Shown one piece after another: positions 40,554 through 53,100 of a stretch of 64,000 nucleotides of DNA. The position numbers and the translations under genes were made by a program. This stretch comes from Limanda limanda. Its lineage: Eukaryota; Chordata; Actinopteri; Pleuronectiformes; Pleuronectidae. The stretch spans positions 24,692,527 to 24,756,526 of the forward strand of contig NC_083646.1 of the NCBI RefSeq assembly GCF_963576545.1, in the 5' to 3' direction. The stretch's first letter is position 1. Every line of letters begins with the position of its first letter. Under the pieces are notes generated by a model, which worked only from the letters and a program-made list of their open reading frames with translations, made no database searches and had not been told where the DNA came from.

Positions 40554-41216
40554 ATGAACCTGTCCGATTCTGTTTGGCTCGAGGACGAGCCGTGGAACCT
40601 CAGCACGCCGGAGGAGGACGATGACAAACTTTTATTCGGCATCGGCACGGACAATTTCATCACGCTGCTGGTGTTCGGGCTCATCTTTACGCTCGGCGTG
40701 CTGGGCAACTCCATGGTGATCACCGTGCTGGCGCGCAGCAAGCCGGGGAAACCGCGGAGCACCACCAACATCTTCATCCTCAACCTGAGCATCGCGGACC
40801 TCTCCTACCTGCTCTTCTGCATCCCCTTCCAGTCCACCATCTACATGATGCCGACCTGGGTCCTGGGCGCGTTCATCTGCAAGTTCATCCACTATTTCTT
40901 CACCGTGTCCATGCTGGTGAGCATCTTCACGCTGTCTGCCATGTCCGTGGACCGGTACGTTGCCATCGTGCACTCCAGAAAGTCCTCCTCCATTCGGGTG
41001 GCGAGGCACGCGTTGATCGGGGTGGTGGTGATTTGGATACTCTCCCTGGCCATGGCAGCGCCCGTCATGTACTACCAGAACATTTTCCCCAGGGACAATC
41101 ACACCTTCTGCTGGGAAGAGTGGCCGGGTCTCAACCAGAGGAAAGTCTACGTGGTGTGCACGTTCGTGATTGGTTATGTGTTGCCTCTGCTGCTGATTTC
41201 CTTCTGTTATGCAAAG
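40554..41216 (+). CDS. galr1: galanin receptor type 1, exon 1 (N-terminus to TM5)
   Basis: This is the first coding exon (codons 1-221) of a class A peptide GPCR. Galanin receptor 1 binds the neuropeptide galanin at the neuronal cell surface and couples mainly through Gi/o to lower cAMP. The start ATG has A at -3, and the full protein is 349 aa, matching human GALR1. The extracellular tail has N-glycosylation sequons at N2 and N15. TM1 carries GN (N52) and TM2 the LSIAD motif (D82). C109 atop TM3 pairs by family rule with C186 of the second extracellular loop. TM3 ends in DRY (133-135), followed by VAIVH. TM5 contains P211, and the exon ends at CYAK. The donor GTAAGA follows without splitting a codon. 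GALR1 is preferred over GALR2/3 because of the TAQTVLVVVVVF and SWLPHH blocks in exon 3 and the three-exon layout. The sequence alone does not decide between the teleost galr1a and galr1b paralogues. Confidence 0.97.
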
Positions 41217-41324
41217 GTAAGAACATCTCATCACACTGGGTCACGGGTCTTTTTCCCATTGTGGAAAAGATTGAACTATCAAAAATAAATATCTTATATC
41301 TTTCCTTTATTTTCCAACTTACAG
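41217..41324 (+). other. galr1 intron 1 (108 bp)
   Basis: A very short intron with donor GTAAGA and acceptor CAACTTACAG preceded by a T-rich tract. Read-through would add 24 codons (from GTA AGA ACA) and stop at 41286-41288, giving a 245-residue product ending after TM5. Confidence 0.9.
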
Positions 41325-41390
41325 GTTTTAAATCATTTGCACAAAAAACTAAGGAACATGTCCAAAAAGTCAGAGGCATCAAAGAAAAAG
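41325..41390 (+). CDS. galr1: galanin receptor type 1, exon 2 (third intracellular loop)
   Basis: A 66-bp exon encodes exactly 22 residues (codons 222-243), beginning VLNHLHKKLRNMSKK and ending KKK. This is the basic third intracellular loop that contacts the G protein. It is flanked by TTACAG and GTATGT splice sites, and both junctions are phase 0. Mammalian GALR1 has an equally isolated loop exon. Skipping it would keep the frame and delete the loop. The exon is too short to show as an ORF. It was located by splice sites, frame and agreement with the family. Confidence 0.95.
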
Positions 41391-42399
41391 GTATGTATTG
41401 TTCCAGTCTTTTGGGGAAGGGGTGTATTCTTACTGTCATCAGTTACAAACACTGAATCAATACTAAATAACAGATGAGAAGGCGATGGTGGTGACTTGCT
41501 TTCTGCTGAATTACATCATATGACTTTGAAATTTGAAGTTCGTAGTCTGAGCAAGAAATAAATCCAGTAAAAAAATATTTAAATCACTGAAAATGTCCCC
41601 ATTAAGAAGCTAAAAATTGAGTTTATCTGCCATGGTGATACTGAAATTTGCACTGATTGTCAGCCTTTATGTAAATCTTAAGAAAGGGCACTCGTAAGTC
41701 ATATCTTCAATCATATACACTTTATCTCTCCAGATCACTGCATTTCATGGCTCACAAAGCATATGACATGGTTGGATTCACAGCAGAGGTCAGTTTTATT
41801 GACCGTTAGAAAGATATATATAACGCTAAACCATGATAATAACTAGGATTTCAGTTTCATCTAATTCAGCAGGCATCTGAAATAAAACACTATTTCCTGA
41901 CTCGTGGTTCCAAATCTAGTCATACTTAATATAACCTACCAATTAACTACCACACTCAAGTGATTCTCTATGATTTGGTCTTCATTATTCTTGGAGGAGG
42001 TAATTTAGCCTTGCAGAGAGCCAGTTATCTGCTGTCGCCTGCTTAATTACGGATATGTCTGTCTGTCCATCCATTGTTCTTCACGGCTGGTCAGTTTATC
42101 AGCTCTGTGCTATGGAGCCAGGAGTTAATAGTCTGGGTCAGCCGGGAGGGGAAGGGTTGATGAGAATAAAAATATGCTTTGGTGTACACATACATCCAAC
42201 GATTTATGGCACGGGATGGAAACAGACCGTGGAAGGAGATGTCATGAAGCTCTCACACTCTGATGATTTACTGTGCAGAGCAGTGATGGAGAACTCACAG
42301 AGGGGACGTGAGACTGACAGCTCGGTGAGAAACTGTCGGCAAACACCTCATTAAACCCTGCATGACTGTAATACATGTTATAGATGTCATCAGGGTGGC

Positions 42400-42592
42400 A
42401 ACTGTTTACCTAGTGTCGACTGTGGCTGGGGGGGGAAGAGCAGTCCTCCAACCCCAGCCCATGCCGAAGTGTCCTTGAGCAAGAAGCTGAATCCCTCATA
42501 GATGGTGAATGCACTAATTGGAAGTCGCTTTGGATAAAAGCATCAGCTAAATTACATGTAATATAATGTAGTGTAATGTAATTTGTCACAGC
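42400..42592 (+). repeat. SINE-like repeat in galr1 intron 2
   Basis: GAAGTGTCCTTGAGCAAGAA is followed by AAGTCGCTTTGGATAAAAGC, then ATCAGCTAAATTACATGTAA and a variable ATGTA tail. This layout is common to a teleost retroposon. A shorter tail with GTCAGCTAAATGTAATGTAA lies at 43848-43880. Confidence 0.55.
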
Positions 42593-45500
42593 AGATGAGA
42601 TATTTTGTTGGCACAAGTTAAATTTAAATAAGGAATCAGCTACTTAAACACCGAGAAACATTTTACATTAAATGAGGCAACAGTCATTTAGTATTTTTTA
42701 ATAAAAACCCAGGTGTGCTGTTGTGCCCAAATTGGTGTTTTCCTGGCAGGATATCTAATTCATCTCATGCATGTGTAGAAAAGGGTTTGATCATAAAAAG
42801 ATCATTGCAGTCAACAGTGACTTATATAATCCATAGGTCGTGGAATAATGAATGTGCCATGAGAAGCAAATAGATGATTTTAGCTTAGCACAAAGTCCTT
42901 AAAATGTTGGAAGGGAAATTCAGCATTATATAAGAAAACTACCCCATTTTCACTTCCTTACATGGTGTGAAATCAATAAAGTGGTGCTAACGGGCAAAAC
43001 ACATTTTTGAGAGGAGACAAAACTTGTCACCTGTCAAACTGGAGGTCCAACAATTACACAACTCACCCGCTGCTCTCTCCTCAGGCTAACTGAGAGGCCG
43101 TACACATAATCTGGCTGCTGCAGTGTGTATGTGTCCTGTGCTCAAAACAGCACAACACAATTGTCTTGCTGGCCCATTATATGTTTAGAACAGGCACTGC
43201 TCTAGTATTGTACAAAAACTAGGGGTTATGGCTATTTTCACACTATATCATCAGAATGGAAAGAACAGAAGAATACACCGTTATTCTGACTCTATCACAT
43301 TCACCATTTTCATTTGCCTAAATGTATGTAATATGACCCTAATTATGAGAGAGTCCCTTTTTCCCACAAATCTGCTGTTGAGAAATTAGTTTTTGAAACA
43401 CTCATCCTTCTGTTTGGAAAGTTTCCCTGAAGGTATATTAATCCAAGGAGAGAAGAGTCACCTCTGCTAAAGCCTTTTTCTCTTTTCCCATGGAAGTGGT
43501 CAAAATCATTGCACAGACAGAATCTTTCTTTTTGATCTCATCATCCCTGACAGCTGTAATTCTTGGCTGCTTGGTAGAGGTTCATTTCTGCAGCAAGGCT
43601 CTCCGGGGATGCTATAAACATTTTTTTCAATCTAGCCATCTATTTTCTTTGACTTAATGTACTGTATGTGAAGTCAGGTCATGGCGGCAGAAGGCTAAGC
43701 CTGCGTTGTTCCCAGGCCAATCTGAAATCTCGCCTAGGGCTCCAACATTTCCAGGGCCGTCCCTGCTATGGACAATGTTTATTTAGTCTCTCCTTGTATC
43801 CATGATATCCTTTCTGTCAATTCCCAAAGCTTATGACCATAGTAAAATCGTCAGCTAAATGTAATGTAATGCAATGTATTCGAGATTAAAGTCATAATAT
43901 AGACAAACTGGTGGATTGAAAGCTCTGTCCTTAAGCTCCTTATCCACCTTACTGCGGACACCGCACCAGTCTTCACAAATATCTTTCCTTCATGGCAGCA
44001 TAACATCACAAGAGCTTTGAGACCCTCAGGCAGATTAATGAAACACTTGATTTGCTCATATAAACAAGCTTGAAAACACTTGTTAGCACAGTCACATTCA
44101 AGCAATAGAAGACTTGAAACACTCTCTAGATTCAAAGTAGTACCTGATGTTGACAACAAGACAACCCTATTCAATTGTAATTTATAGAAAAAAGTTGTAT
44201 ATTCAGGTCAATATGATACTTTTGCAAATATGCATTCAGTTGCAGAGATTATTCATGTTTTTGTTTACAGCACACGTGACGTCTTAACAAAGCCTCTCAA
44301 ATCTAGTTGTCTTTGCAAGTTAAAATCGTTGTTGGTCTCTTCTACATAATCAGACATCTTATTCCTTTGCAAATATTTTGTTTTTTTGTTTTTTTACACC
44401 CACTCCATGCGGTGAATTCTCCGGATAAACTCCTTGTCTATTTTCCCATGAAGTCACTTAGAGATTATCTGGAGTTTTTCTAGAAGTGGCAGTAAACGTC
44501 CACATAATTTCTGCAGCAAGTGACTCAGGAGTTCTGTGCATGTCTAAAAGCAGCTGAAGAGATTTGAGGTGAATATTTCATCCAAATTGTTTGCTAGTTA
44601 TTCTGGTCAGGATGATATAGTATACATCAAATGCAGCATAAGTGCAGGACTAGTTCTTGTGTCCATCGTACTATTGACTTAATTGTCTTTATTTATCTGC
44701 AAGGTATAAGCATTTCTTCTAAATGTATTACTTTATACATCAATTAAAAGATCTCAAAAGGACAACAATGATTTCACTACCTTTCAGCATCATGAGGTCA
44801 GTCATGTTTGCAAGCGAATGAGACAAATAAGCACAACGAGGTGTTTCATCAATAGTTTGTATGGTAACGTGCAGCTGTAGTGCTGTGGTGCAGCTCAGAT
44901 CAAATCAGGCCTGTGAAACAAAATGTGAGTGACAGCTGGAAAGAGGAAGGTTATTCCCACTGTGGTTGTCAAATACATGCCAGAGTGGGAGTCACACCGC
45001 CTCCAGGGTCAAATGAGACACTCCTATGAGGCCAAATGTCCAAAGAAAAATCGTAAATCTTCTTTAAGTATTTTCGTCTTTGTGCAAAAATGTGAAAAAT
45101 CTGTTTTTCCAATAAAACTCTTAACCCCTCTGGTTTTATGTTGTGTTGAGATAAACAAAATCTCAAAATCACTTGGCAAACTGTTATGTTTTTAATGGAT
45201 TCACAGTGCTGAACCAGAGGTTAGAAAGCCAGTAATTAGCATTGTAGCCCGAGGAGAGTTCTCTCAATGGTATGAGTCAGGAATTCGACAAAGAGCAATA
45301 GCAGTGGGTAATTATAAAAAATAATATTTGGCCAAGTCGTCTTCAGATTGAAATTAAGACACCTAAATGATCAGAAACCAAACTGCTGACAGTGTGGCAT
45401 TATTATTATTTCAGTGTCACTATTGTAAAACATGTCACTATTCAAACTTAATCAATTGACAGTGTCCCTCAACATCAGCCAGTAATTAAGTGTCTTCCTG

Positions 45501-46324
45501 AGAGATTTGAATAAACATTATAAAACGTTATGAATAGTTCATTCTTTCAATCTAATTTATTTTGCAGTATATTTTGTTCGTAGCTTATCCTCGGCTTTTA
45601 GCTTCACAAATGCAAAACACACCCATACAATGGTATAACTGCAGACCAGCAGGTCGGTTGTTTTTCTCTAAGTAAATACAAAATAATAATACAAAATAAA
45701 TAAAGAGTGCTTCTTGAAGTGATACATGAGAAAAATGCCATGTTTCAGTCATGATTTCTCTTCATGGTCTTTCACATTTCAATATTAAATTGTTGCCTTT
45801 AAACATCTCATTGCACTCGACTGGAGAATTACTGCCACCAACTGTTGATCGTGATTCACTAAACTCACAATATTACACAAGAGCAGTAGCTGGAAAGGCA
45901 TTATAATAAGTGTTTAAAAGGAATTCAAATGTTGTTTTTTTTCTACTAAGGAAAGAAGTCCAACTTTGAATTTCATTTCTTCAGTACAGTATATTCACAT
46001 TAACAAATGTCCACACTGTAAAAATGTAAAATAAGATATAGCCTATTGTCAATAAATGAAAACTTTTTAGAGACCATCCAGCTGTCTGTGACAAGTGAGA
46101 CAATGTGGCTGCAGAGACGGGGTTGAAAGGCACATATTTTTCTTTTTATTATTATTTCATCAGTTACTTCTTCCTGTGGTGTTGCTGCTGTTTCCCTAAG
46201 CCTAACTGATGGCTCTCAGGGGGTTGAGGTGAAAATATGAATGTTTTATGGAGGCTGGCCAAACAAAGCAAGGCTGTTAACATACAGCTACGTGAAAAAC
46301 TGTGGGAAACCTGTCCCTAGTTCC

Positions 46325-46424
46325 TGTGTGTGTGCGTGTATGTGTGTCTGTGTGTGTGTGTGTGTGTGAGTGTGTTTGTTTGTGTGTGTGTGTGTGTGTG
46401 TGTTTGTTTTTGTGTGTGTGTGTG
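46325..46424. repeat. GT microsatellite
   Basis: An interrupted (GT)n tract of about 100 bp inside galr1 intron 2. It accounts for the His/Thr-rich ORFs on the - strand here. Confidence 0.9.
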
Positions 46425-47261
46425 CATTCTTCTGCATAGGGTTGGGCTGATATTTCAGGCCAATATTGACATTTAATTTCAAATTGGACACGGCCCACTT
46501 GGTGATGTTTATGTCTGATTTGATCGATGATGTGTAGTTTCATTTCACATTCGTTGTATAAAAGATCAATACTGCACTCAACAATACAGCGTTTGATCAG
46601 ACTGTATAAACATTTGCACTGACATGTTATTATTAATTCTCTTCTCATCAGTGAACAGGCTACAACTCTACAGTTAGTTCATATACTTTGATTTGAGCCC
46701 AAAAGTTAACTCTCTGTGTTTCTGAAAAGAAATCTAATTGGAAAAAAATCCAACACAACCCTAGTAACCTGTTTGTCCTTTTGCAGTATTGACTTTCTTT
46801 GGTGCTGATGCTATTTAAATCTGAGTTAATTGGTTTTATTTTCTTGCTTTTTGGCATTTGGCAGAGTGCAATAAATTGTACACACTTCACTAACAAATGC
46901 AAACTTCTTAGCAAACAGCTCCCTAGCTACACATCAAGCAGACAACCAGCAACATTGGCATTCATTTGTTGAGTCAGTTGACAGTAAAGTTTGCTAAACA
47001 GGTTTATAGAGATGTGGCTAAGAGCAGAGCTTGGTATTAATTACATTGACATTTGATCAGCTGTTAAGATGGAAGTATGATAAGTGCAGGTTTAATCATG
47101 GGACAATAAAACAGCAGGATTTAAACCACATCAAATGTTCCTATGTTCACCAACCAAAGCTGTTTGTATCAGTCTGAAACTTTTGACCTGATATTCCTCT
47201 GACGTGTTTTTGTACCTTTCAGGACAAAGCCTGCATGAGTCAAATGTCAGTATGTAAGCCG

Positions 47262-47610
47262 GCAATTACCTCCTCCAAGGAGTTTGTGTTTTCATCTGCT
47301 ATGGTGGTTTGTTTGTTAGCAGGATTACCAAAACTATAGTGGATGGATGTCTTAAGAATCTTAGTAGATGGATGCAGTATGTGTCAGAGAACATCTCATT
47401 ACTTTTTGGTGCAGATCCAGACCAGGGGGTAGATCTAGGAACAACATTTTTCTTTATATATATATCAAATAATAAAAAATATCAGACACATTTAGGGGAG
47501 TGATATTTATGAGTGTGCATAATTTGGTCCAGATCCAAACAAAAACCTGGATCTAATGAATTTAAATGTGGTTTTAAACACGGACTTTTTGATGTTTAGC
47601 TTGGTGGAGG
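47262..47610 (+). repeat. near full-length teleost interspersed repeat (GGTGCAGATCC family)
   Basis: Contains ACCTCCTCCAAGGAGTTTG, GTTTGTTAGCAGGATTAC, TTTTGGTGCAGATCCAGACC, CAGACACATTTAGG, TTGGTCCAGATCCAAAC and CTTGGTGGAGGTATGCAAG in the family order. It is the longest of the four copies in the window and is noncoding. Confidence 0.6.
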
Positions 47611-49085
47611 TATGCAAGTGCCATTCCAGTTTTTTATTATAAATGCATTAACAATGTCTCATGCTTTGTTTCTGTCTTTCTTCTAGTTGCCTCTTTGCAC
47701 TCGTTGACTGTTGTCAGGTTTCTCTATATTCATGTTAGATGATGGGAGCTAATTACTTCTGGAAAAAATGGACTTACTATCAAGAAAGGCAGTGGAGCGC
47801 CCAGAAGATCAGGCAGCATATAATTAGTTTTTTTTTCTTTTTAATGATCACACTTTGGAGCTGTAGCCTTTGGCTTACCTGATGTAGTCTTGGCCAAAGG
47901 AATAGAGTAATAACCACCACTTTCCTTTCTGACACTGCATAAAATTGGTTTGCCATAATTGTCACATTGAGTTTTCAAATTTTCCTGAAATAGATCTGAA
48001 CATTAACTTATTTTTGGAAACTTTAGAGGGGGAATGTGTGAATAAGTATGATTCTGTTAAAGTATATAGTGAGCTGAAGGTATTTACAACTACATAGCTG
48101 GGTGTAACTCACCAGATAGTTTGTCCTTGGATATACCTGTAGATAAAGCAGCATCAATGGCTTAATCATTCGTAAATCCATTAGCATGCGTGTGCTTAGG
48201 TGTGCTAACATGTGACCTTGTTTATGTTTATAGCCTCAGAACTGAATGATATTAGTACTGACACGTGCACTGAAACCTCAGTCTTGCCATTGTTCTTGTT
48301 CAGACAGCATGATGTCCTCTGTTTACATTGCCACCATTGTTAAACACATACATCTTCCAGACCCAACAACAGGCTTCAATACAGAGTCTTTGGGAGCCTG
48401 ACGTGATCCGCGAGTAAATAGATAATAAGCATGAATGCTTGCTCTGATATAAGGCTCATCTTAACATTTACAGGATTTCAGCTGGAACTGCTGAGCAACA
48501 TGGCGATGAGATAATGTGATTTCAGTGGTGCCGGTCAGTTTAATGGGATTCAATCACAGATTTTATGACGCCCAGAATAAGTAGGGAATTGCATGCAAAT
48601 TGGTCTACTGTCCAGATTCTGTGGGTTCCAGCAGGAAGTGCAGTACCACTAATATGCATGTCATCGTTTTAAAGCTGCACTAGTTAATATCTACTCTATA
48701 GAAGTCAGTTTATAGTTATGTTTCCAAATGCAACACATAGCTGTTTTCAGTTGGATAAAAACACAAACACTCAAACAGCAGATAGACAAATTCTCTGTTT
48801 TAGAGTGTGGAGTCCAAAACCGAGCTAAAAGAAGAGTGTATTTGCACCAGATTGACTCCATATGAATGTTAATGTTGCTCTGTGTCTGTAGCATGTGTTA
48901 ATCAGCCCATAATAATATGATGACATGATAAAACTTTTTGCCCTGAGTTTATCACAAAACAAATCGACTCTTGCACCATTTGTGGGACCCTGAAAAATAT
49001 CAGTGTAACATAGTGTTGATGATGCACAACGATTATCACATTAACAAAACTCCCAAGTGCAGCTTAAACCTTAACTTATCTCTTA

Positions 49086-49643
49086 AGGCCGGAGCATGCT
49101 TCTGCGTTGTCAGGGGCCCGCAAGCACGCAGTTGTAACGCAGGACTCGTTCTCATTCATGGTTTTCCAACCGTTGCGCGTGTTGCCATGCAATTCCCCGC
49201 CAGAAAACAGGCGGAGTAATGTTTTTTGTCGAAGTCGGCTCTTCTTCGTGTGTGGCACGAAGAAGAGCGATTTATTTACATCGCCACGGCGGCTCCACAG
49301 AGCCTTTTTCTGGCGGAAAAATCCGCCAGTCAGTGACGGGTTATACTAGTGGTCATAGTTTCGGATTTCTTCTGCCAAGTGCTCTTCTATTTGGTCTATA
49401 TTCGTTCTTCTAAATCTTCCGTGGTTTCCCGGCATGAACCGGAAATGCGACTCCGGAAATGATGTAGTTAACAGACAAATAACAGCCCTTGCGGGCGGGT
49501 GACGCTAGCGGGGCTTTGCCGTCTAGTTAGAAAAATTGGCCGACGCACGTAAGGACGTAAGAAGGGCTACGTTAGCACGTAGGGGGCCCGGCAGGGCTCT
49601 TGCGCTTCCGGGCCCATGAAAACGCAGAAGCATGCTCCGGCCT
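49086..49643. mobile_element. PIF/Harbinger-type MITE in galr1 intron 2
   Basis: A 558-bp GC-rich element with about 35-bp terminal inverted repeats that start AGGCCGGAGCATGCTTCTGC on the left; the exact complement ends the right side. The arms differ at only two positions up to the GGGCCCG word. It is flanked by TTA on both sides (49083-49085 and 49644-49646), the 3-bp target duplication typical of Harbinger elements. No transposase is encoded. It ends 230 bp upstream of exon 3. Confidence 0.85.
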
Positions 49644-49873
49644 TTAGCCCTTTCAGTGAAATCTGTATTAATAGAATTATTAAGTGACAGTAACAAAAAA
49701 GGATTAATTTGATTCAGTTGTAAAAGGGTACATTATTTGGATTAGGACATTATCAGGATTGATATATATCACATGCGATGGACTTTATTATTGGATTTTG
49801 ACAAAATGGCAAAGACTAAACCTCCCTCTTTTCTTTCCTCTGTCCTTTCTTTTGCTTACTCATTCATCCCCAG

Positions 49874-50194
49874 ACGGCTCAGACAGTGCTGGTGGTGGTG
49901 GTGGTGTTCTGCCTCTCTTGGCTCCCTCATCACGTCGTACACCTCTGGGTGGTGTTTGGGACCTTCCCGCTGAACCAGGCCTCCTTTGTGTTACGTGTGG
50001 CCGCCCACTGCCTGGCGTACAGCAACTCATCTGTCAACCCAGTCATCTACGCCTTCCTGTCGGAGAACTTCAGGAAGGCTTACAAGCAGGTGTTCAAATG
50101 CCAGATCGGAACCAGTGACTCCCCGCTCAACGACATTAAAGAGATCCGCAGCAAAGCGGAGACGCCGCCCTCGACTAACTGCACCAATGTTTGA
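49874..50194 (+). CDS. galr1: galanin receptor type 1, exon 3 (TM6 to C-terminus)
   Basis: Codons 244-349 plus TGA. TM6 begins TAQTVLVVVVVF and carries SWLPHH (258-263), in which H263 and H266 correspond to human H264 and H267, reported galanin-contact residues. F281 corresponds to human F282. TM7 has NSSVNPVIY (294-302), the NPxxY switch. Helix 8 follows (SENFRKAYKQVFKC), with C319 a likely palmitoylation site. The tail ends TPPSTNCTNV, close to the human ending, and T-N-V fits a class I PDZ-ligand pattern. The acceptor is CATCCCCAG. A second AG nine bases in (49880-49882) would delete three codons, but the family sequence supports the first. Confidence 0.96.
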   Translation, partial: TAQTVLVVVVVFCLSWLPHHVVHLWVVFGTFPLNQASFVLRVAAHCLAYSNSSVNPVIYAFLSENFRKAYKQVFKCQIGTSDSPLNDIKEIRSKAETPPSTNCTNV

Positions 50195-53100
50195 CTGACA
50201 AGGTGTGGAAGGTGATATGAAAACGAATTTAAGGCAATGGTCACACTGGGAATCAGCGTAAGGTAGAATTGACATGAGGATGTTTTTTCAATGTATATAG
50301 GTGTAGTTGCTTAGATAGTGGTACATCTGTACTGTTCCACATAAGCGCTGTTCATAGAACCTGAAGAGATAAAGTCACACACAACATGAATACTCACTCT
50401 TTGACCAGTCTCTGTTTCCTGCAGTTCTTCCTTGCATTAAAGCCTGTGGCGTCTGAAACTCAGGAAAATGAGGAGACAACCTGAGAAAACCCTAATGATT
50501 GCAGACAATATGTACATGACTGTTCAAAGCCAATTCAAGCCAATTACAAGCCAATTCGTCAAAAAGGCCCTATTTTGAAAAAATTCTTTCAAAGGAACAT
50601 TGTTTTTACATAACTGAAATTTCTCTTCAGGAATCAATAAGGGATAAGTAATTACACCATTTAATAATCCCAGTAGGAGTCAGATGATGGGTTCACACTG
50701 TGCATTCAATGGAAAAACAGAGCTTGGTTAGCTTAAAGCTAAATAATAAAACATGAAACATTAAAATCTGTCAGTACCACAGTGACCAGTTTCTCAAAGA
50801 CAGACTTCAAAGTTAGATTGGATGTATCTCATACTTCAGATAGTTGTCAGAAGGAACAAAGCTGTCAAGCCGTTGACAAGCTTATAGAACTACATTGCCA
50901 TAAATGATGGGATAAATAAAGAGAATTATAACGTGACTACCTTGTAAAATGCTGAAGGATTTTTTTACCCTGTTTGTTCTAGGAAAAAAAGGGAGAGTGT
51001 ATTTTACAGAGAAGATTACAATATAAGTAGAAGACAGTCTGGGCTGCTGTAACAGTCATTGTTTGTTCCTCAGTGGTTTTCTTTGGCAAACAGAAGCTAC
51101 AGAAGTCTTCTCTGCAAATATATCTCCACTAGGTTCCTGTGGTCTATAAAACCTGCCCCTGTCCCCTGTTTGGAACACAACATTGTGTAAACAACCACAG
51201 ATGTTGAGCTTTATTCTCTTTTTTTCTTTCAAATTCATTTTGGAATGAGTCAGTCTTTATATTTGTGAAATGTGAATGTGTGTCCATCAGACAAACACTC
51301 CAGACAATATGCCATTGAAAGTGATGCTGCACTGGCATGTTTCCTGCTGATGGTTGATCATTGCACCTTTGTTCATTGCAATATGCTGCATGCTCAAATA
51401 ATTTGACAAGCCTTCTCTGGCAGATAGAGCAGCTCACCAGCGGTGTCAAGGCACATCCACCTGGCCTTCACAACCATTTTGCTCTCTTCCATGGTATAAG
51501 TGAAAATGATTTTTCCTGCCGGTTCACTTGGTTTCATGAACCAGGGAGTTTAGGCATTCAATTTATCACCTGCAGAAAATAGGGAAATTTAGGTAAATTA
51601 TCTGAAAGCATCTCACAAGCTAAGCCAGCCATCTCCATTAAAGTCGTATGCCAACAACATAAAGGAGTTGTCTGCTCCCCTGCCCATTGTGCAACAACAT
51701 GTAGCGCGTTCATGAATAATGTAAAATGAAATTGTTATTTAAACTGCAGAGTTAAAAAGATGAATCCACATCTTATGAGGTTTTATTTATGTATTCATTC
51801 ACAATTGCTTTAAAGTAATGAAATAACTAAAGATCTTGATTTCAATAATAGCAGAGTCATTTCACGTGACTCCTACAACAAGCCTGGACCACTTAACAAT
51901 AGTTTTTGTACCTGGAAGAACATTTTAAATAAGAGAAAGGTTGTGAATGCAGTAAGTTCTCCTACTCAAATTTCCCAAACATACAACAAATATGTTCATA
52001 TTAATTGTTTTGAACAAGGCCCAATATCTGCTACAGACAGTATCAGCTATAACTGCCGATCATGCACAGACAGTACCTCCGAACTGTATGTAGGCTGGAA
52101 CCTTATTAACGTACATCATTTGGTTTTTAATTCTACATATTTTAAATGCAGACACAATGTGTGGGTAGTTAAAGGGATGTGTTTCTTGTAGGCCTTATTG
52201 AATACTATTTTTTATTAATTTGCCCAAACACTGCCAGAGAAAGGTTGTCACCGTAGATTAAGATAAAATACCATTGCCATTAATAACACCCAGTATGAAA
52301 AAGTCTGTACTTTAATCAGCAAATGTAATGGACACTGAAGCTGATTTTTACATTTGCCTGTGTCTATATACATTTTTATGCTATTTTAACATTTTTTACA
52401 TTGTGCTGTGCTGTATGACTGAGCCAGGCTGTTGGACATATGAAGCTCCATGCTTGCTCCGTGTCTGATAGCCATGTTTCTAACCATCTATGTGAAGTGC
52501 CAAGCCTCCGCACAGCAGCTTTACCTCAGTAAAACAAACCATTCAAATGAAACAACAAGAGACCTTTAACTTGGACCTACAGTATTTGTATGTGTATCTC
52601 TAACATTGTGGACTTGAAGGAATGTGTCGTATCTTGAACCTGATAAAACATCACAAAGTATACTAAGCATGGATTCTCAGCCCGAGGTTACGCATCCATG
52701 CGCCGTTGAAGGGGGGGCGACTCTGCTGCAGCATCAGTTGATGTGAGTGGGTACCGCCGACTCCATCCTTAGAGGTGGAACTCATCATAGTAATCAGAAG
52801 ACTCTCATCCCCCCTGTCAGTGAGGATCTGTATAAGGATTATTCCCACAGGGCACAAGGGGGTGCAGTTGATGAATTTGCACGCCTAAGTGCCAACTGTA
52901 CAGATGGGGATGTTTCTTCATGCTTGCACAGGGCTGAGGAGTTTCTAAAAAAAGGGGATGTGCATGGAAACCTAATCTAGGAGGTTGAAAGTGAAAGACA
53001 CAGCTTTGTTGTTGTTGGGATTATGCCGGACATGCGTTGCTAAATAGAATTTCTCTTGCAAATGATACAGACAGGGAACGAAACATAACGTCATTCAAAG

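Larger units (their letters stand above)
41391..49873 (+). other. galr1 intron 2 (8,483 bp)
   Basis: It runs from GTATGT to TCATCCCCAG. It holds a repeat tail at about 42400-42592, a short related tail at 43848-43880, a GT microsatellite at 46325-46424, an interspersed repeat at 47262-47610 and a Harbinger MITE at 49086-49643. The remaining sequence shows no nested gene; ORFs within it are short or repeat-derived. Confidence 0.9.

Noticed and set aside
40632..41234. 200-codon ORF on the - strand opposite galr1 exon 1
   Set aside because: It is a shadow of the GC-rich receptor exon: rich in His, Asp, Glu and Gln, with no domain, splice context or start support.
46277..46648. 123-codon His/Thr-rich - strand ORF
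   Set aside because: It is the translation of the GT microsatellite in galr1 intron 2.
52747..52980. 77-codon ORF (PVSEDLYKDYSH...) in the galr1 3' flank
   Set aside because: The composition is somewhat protein-like, but there is no splice partner, start context or recognised family, and a comparable ORF exists on the other strand.
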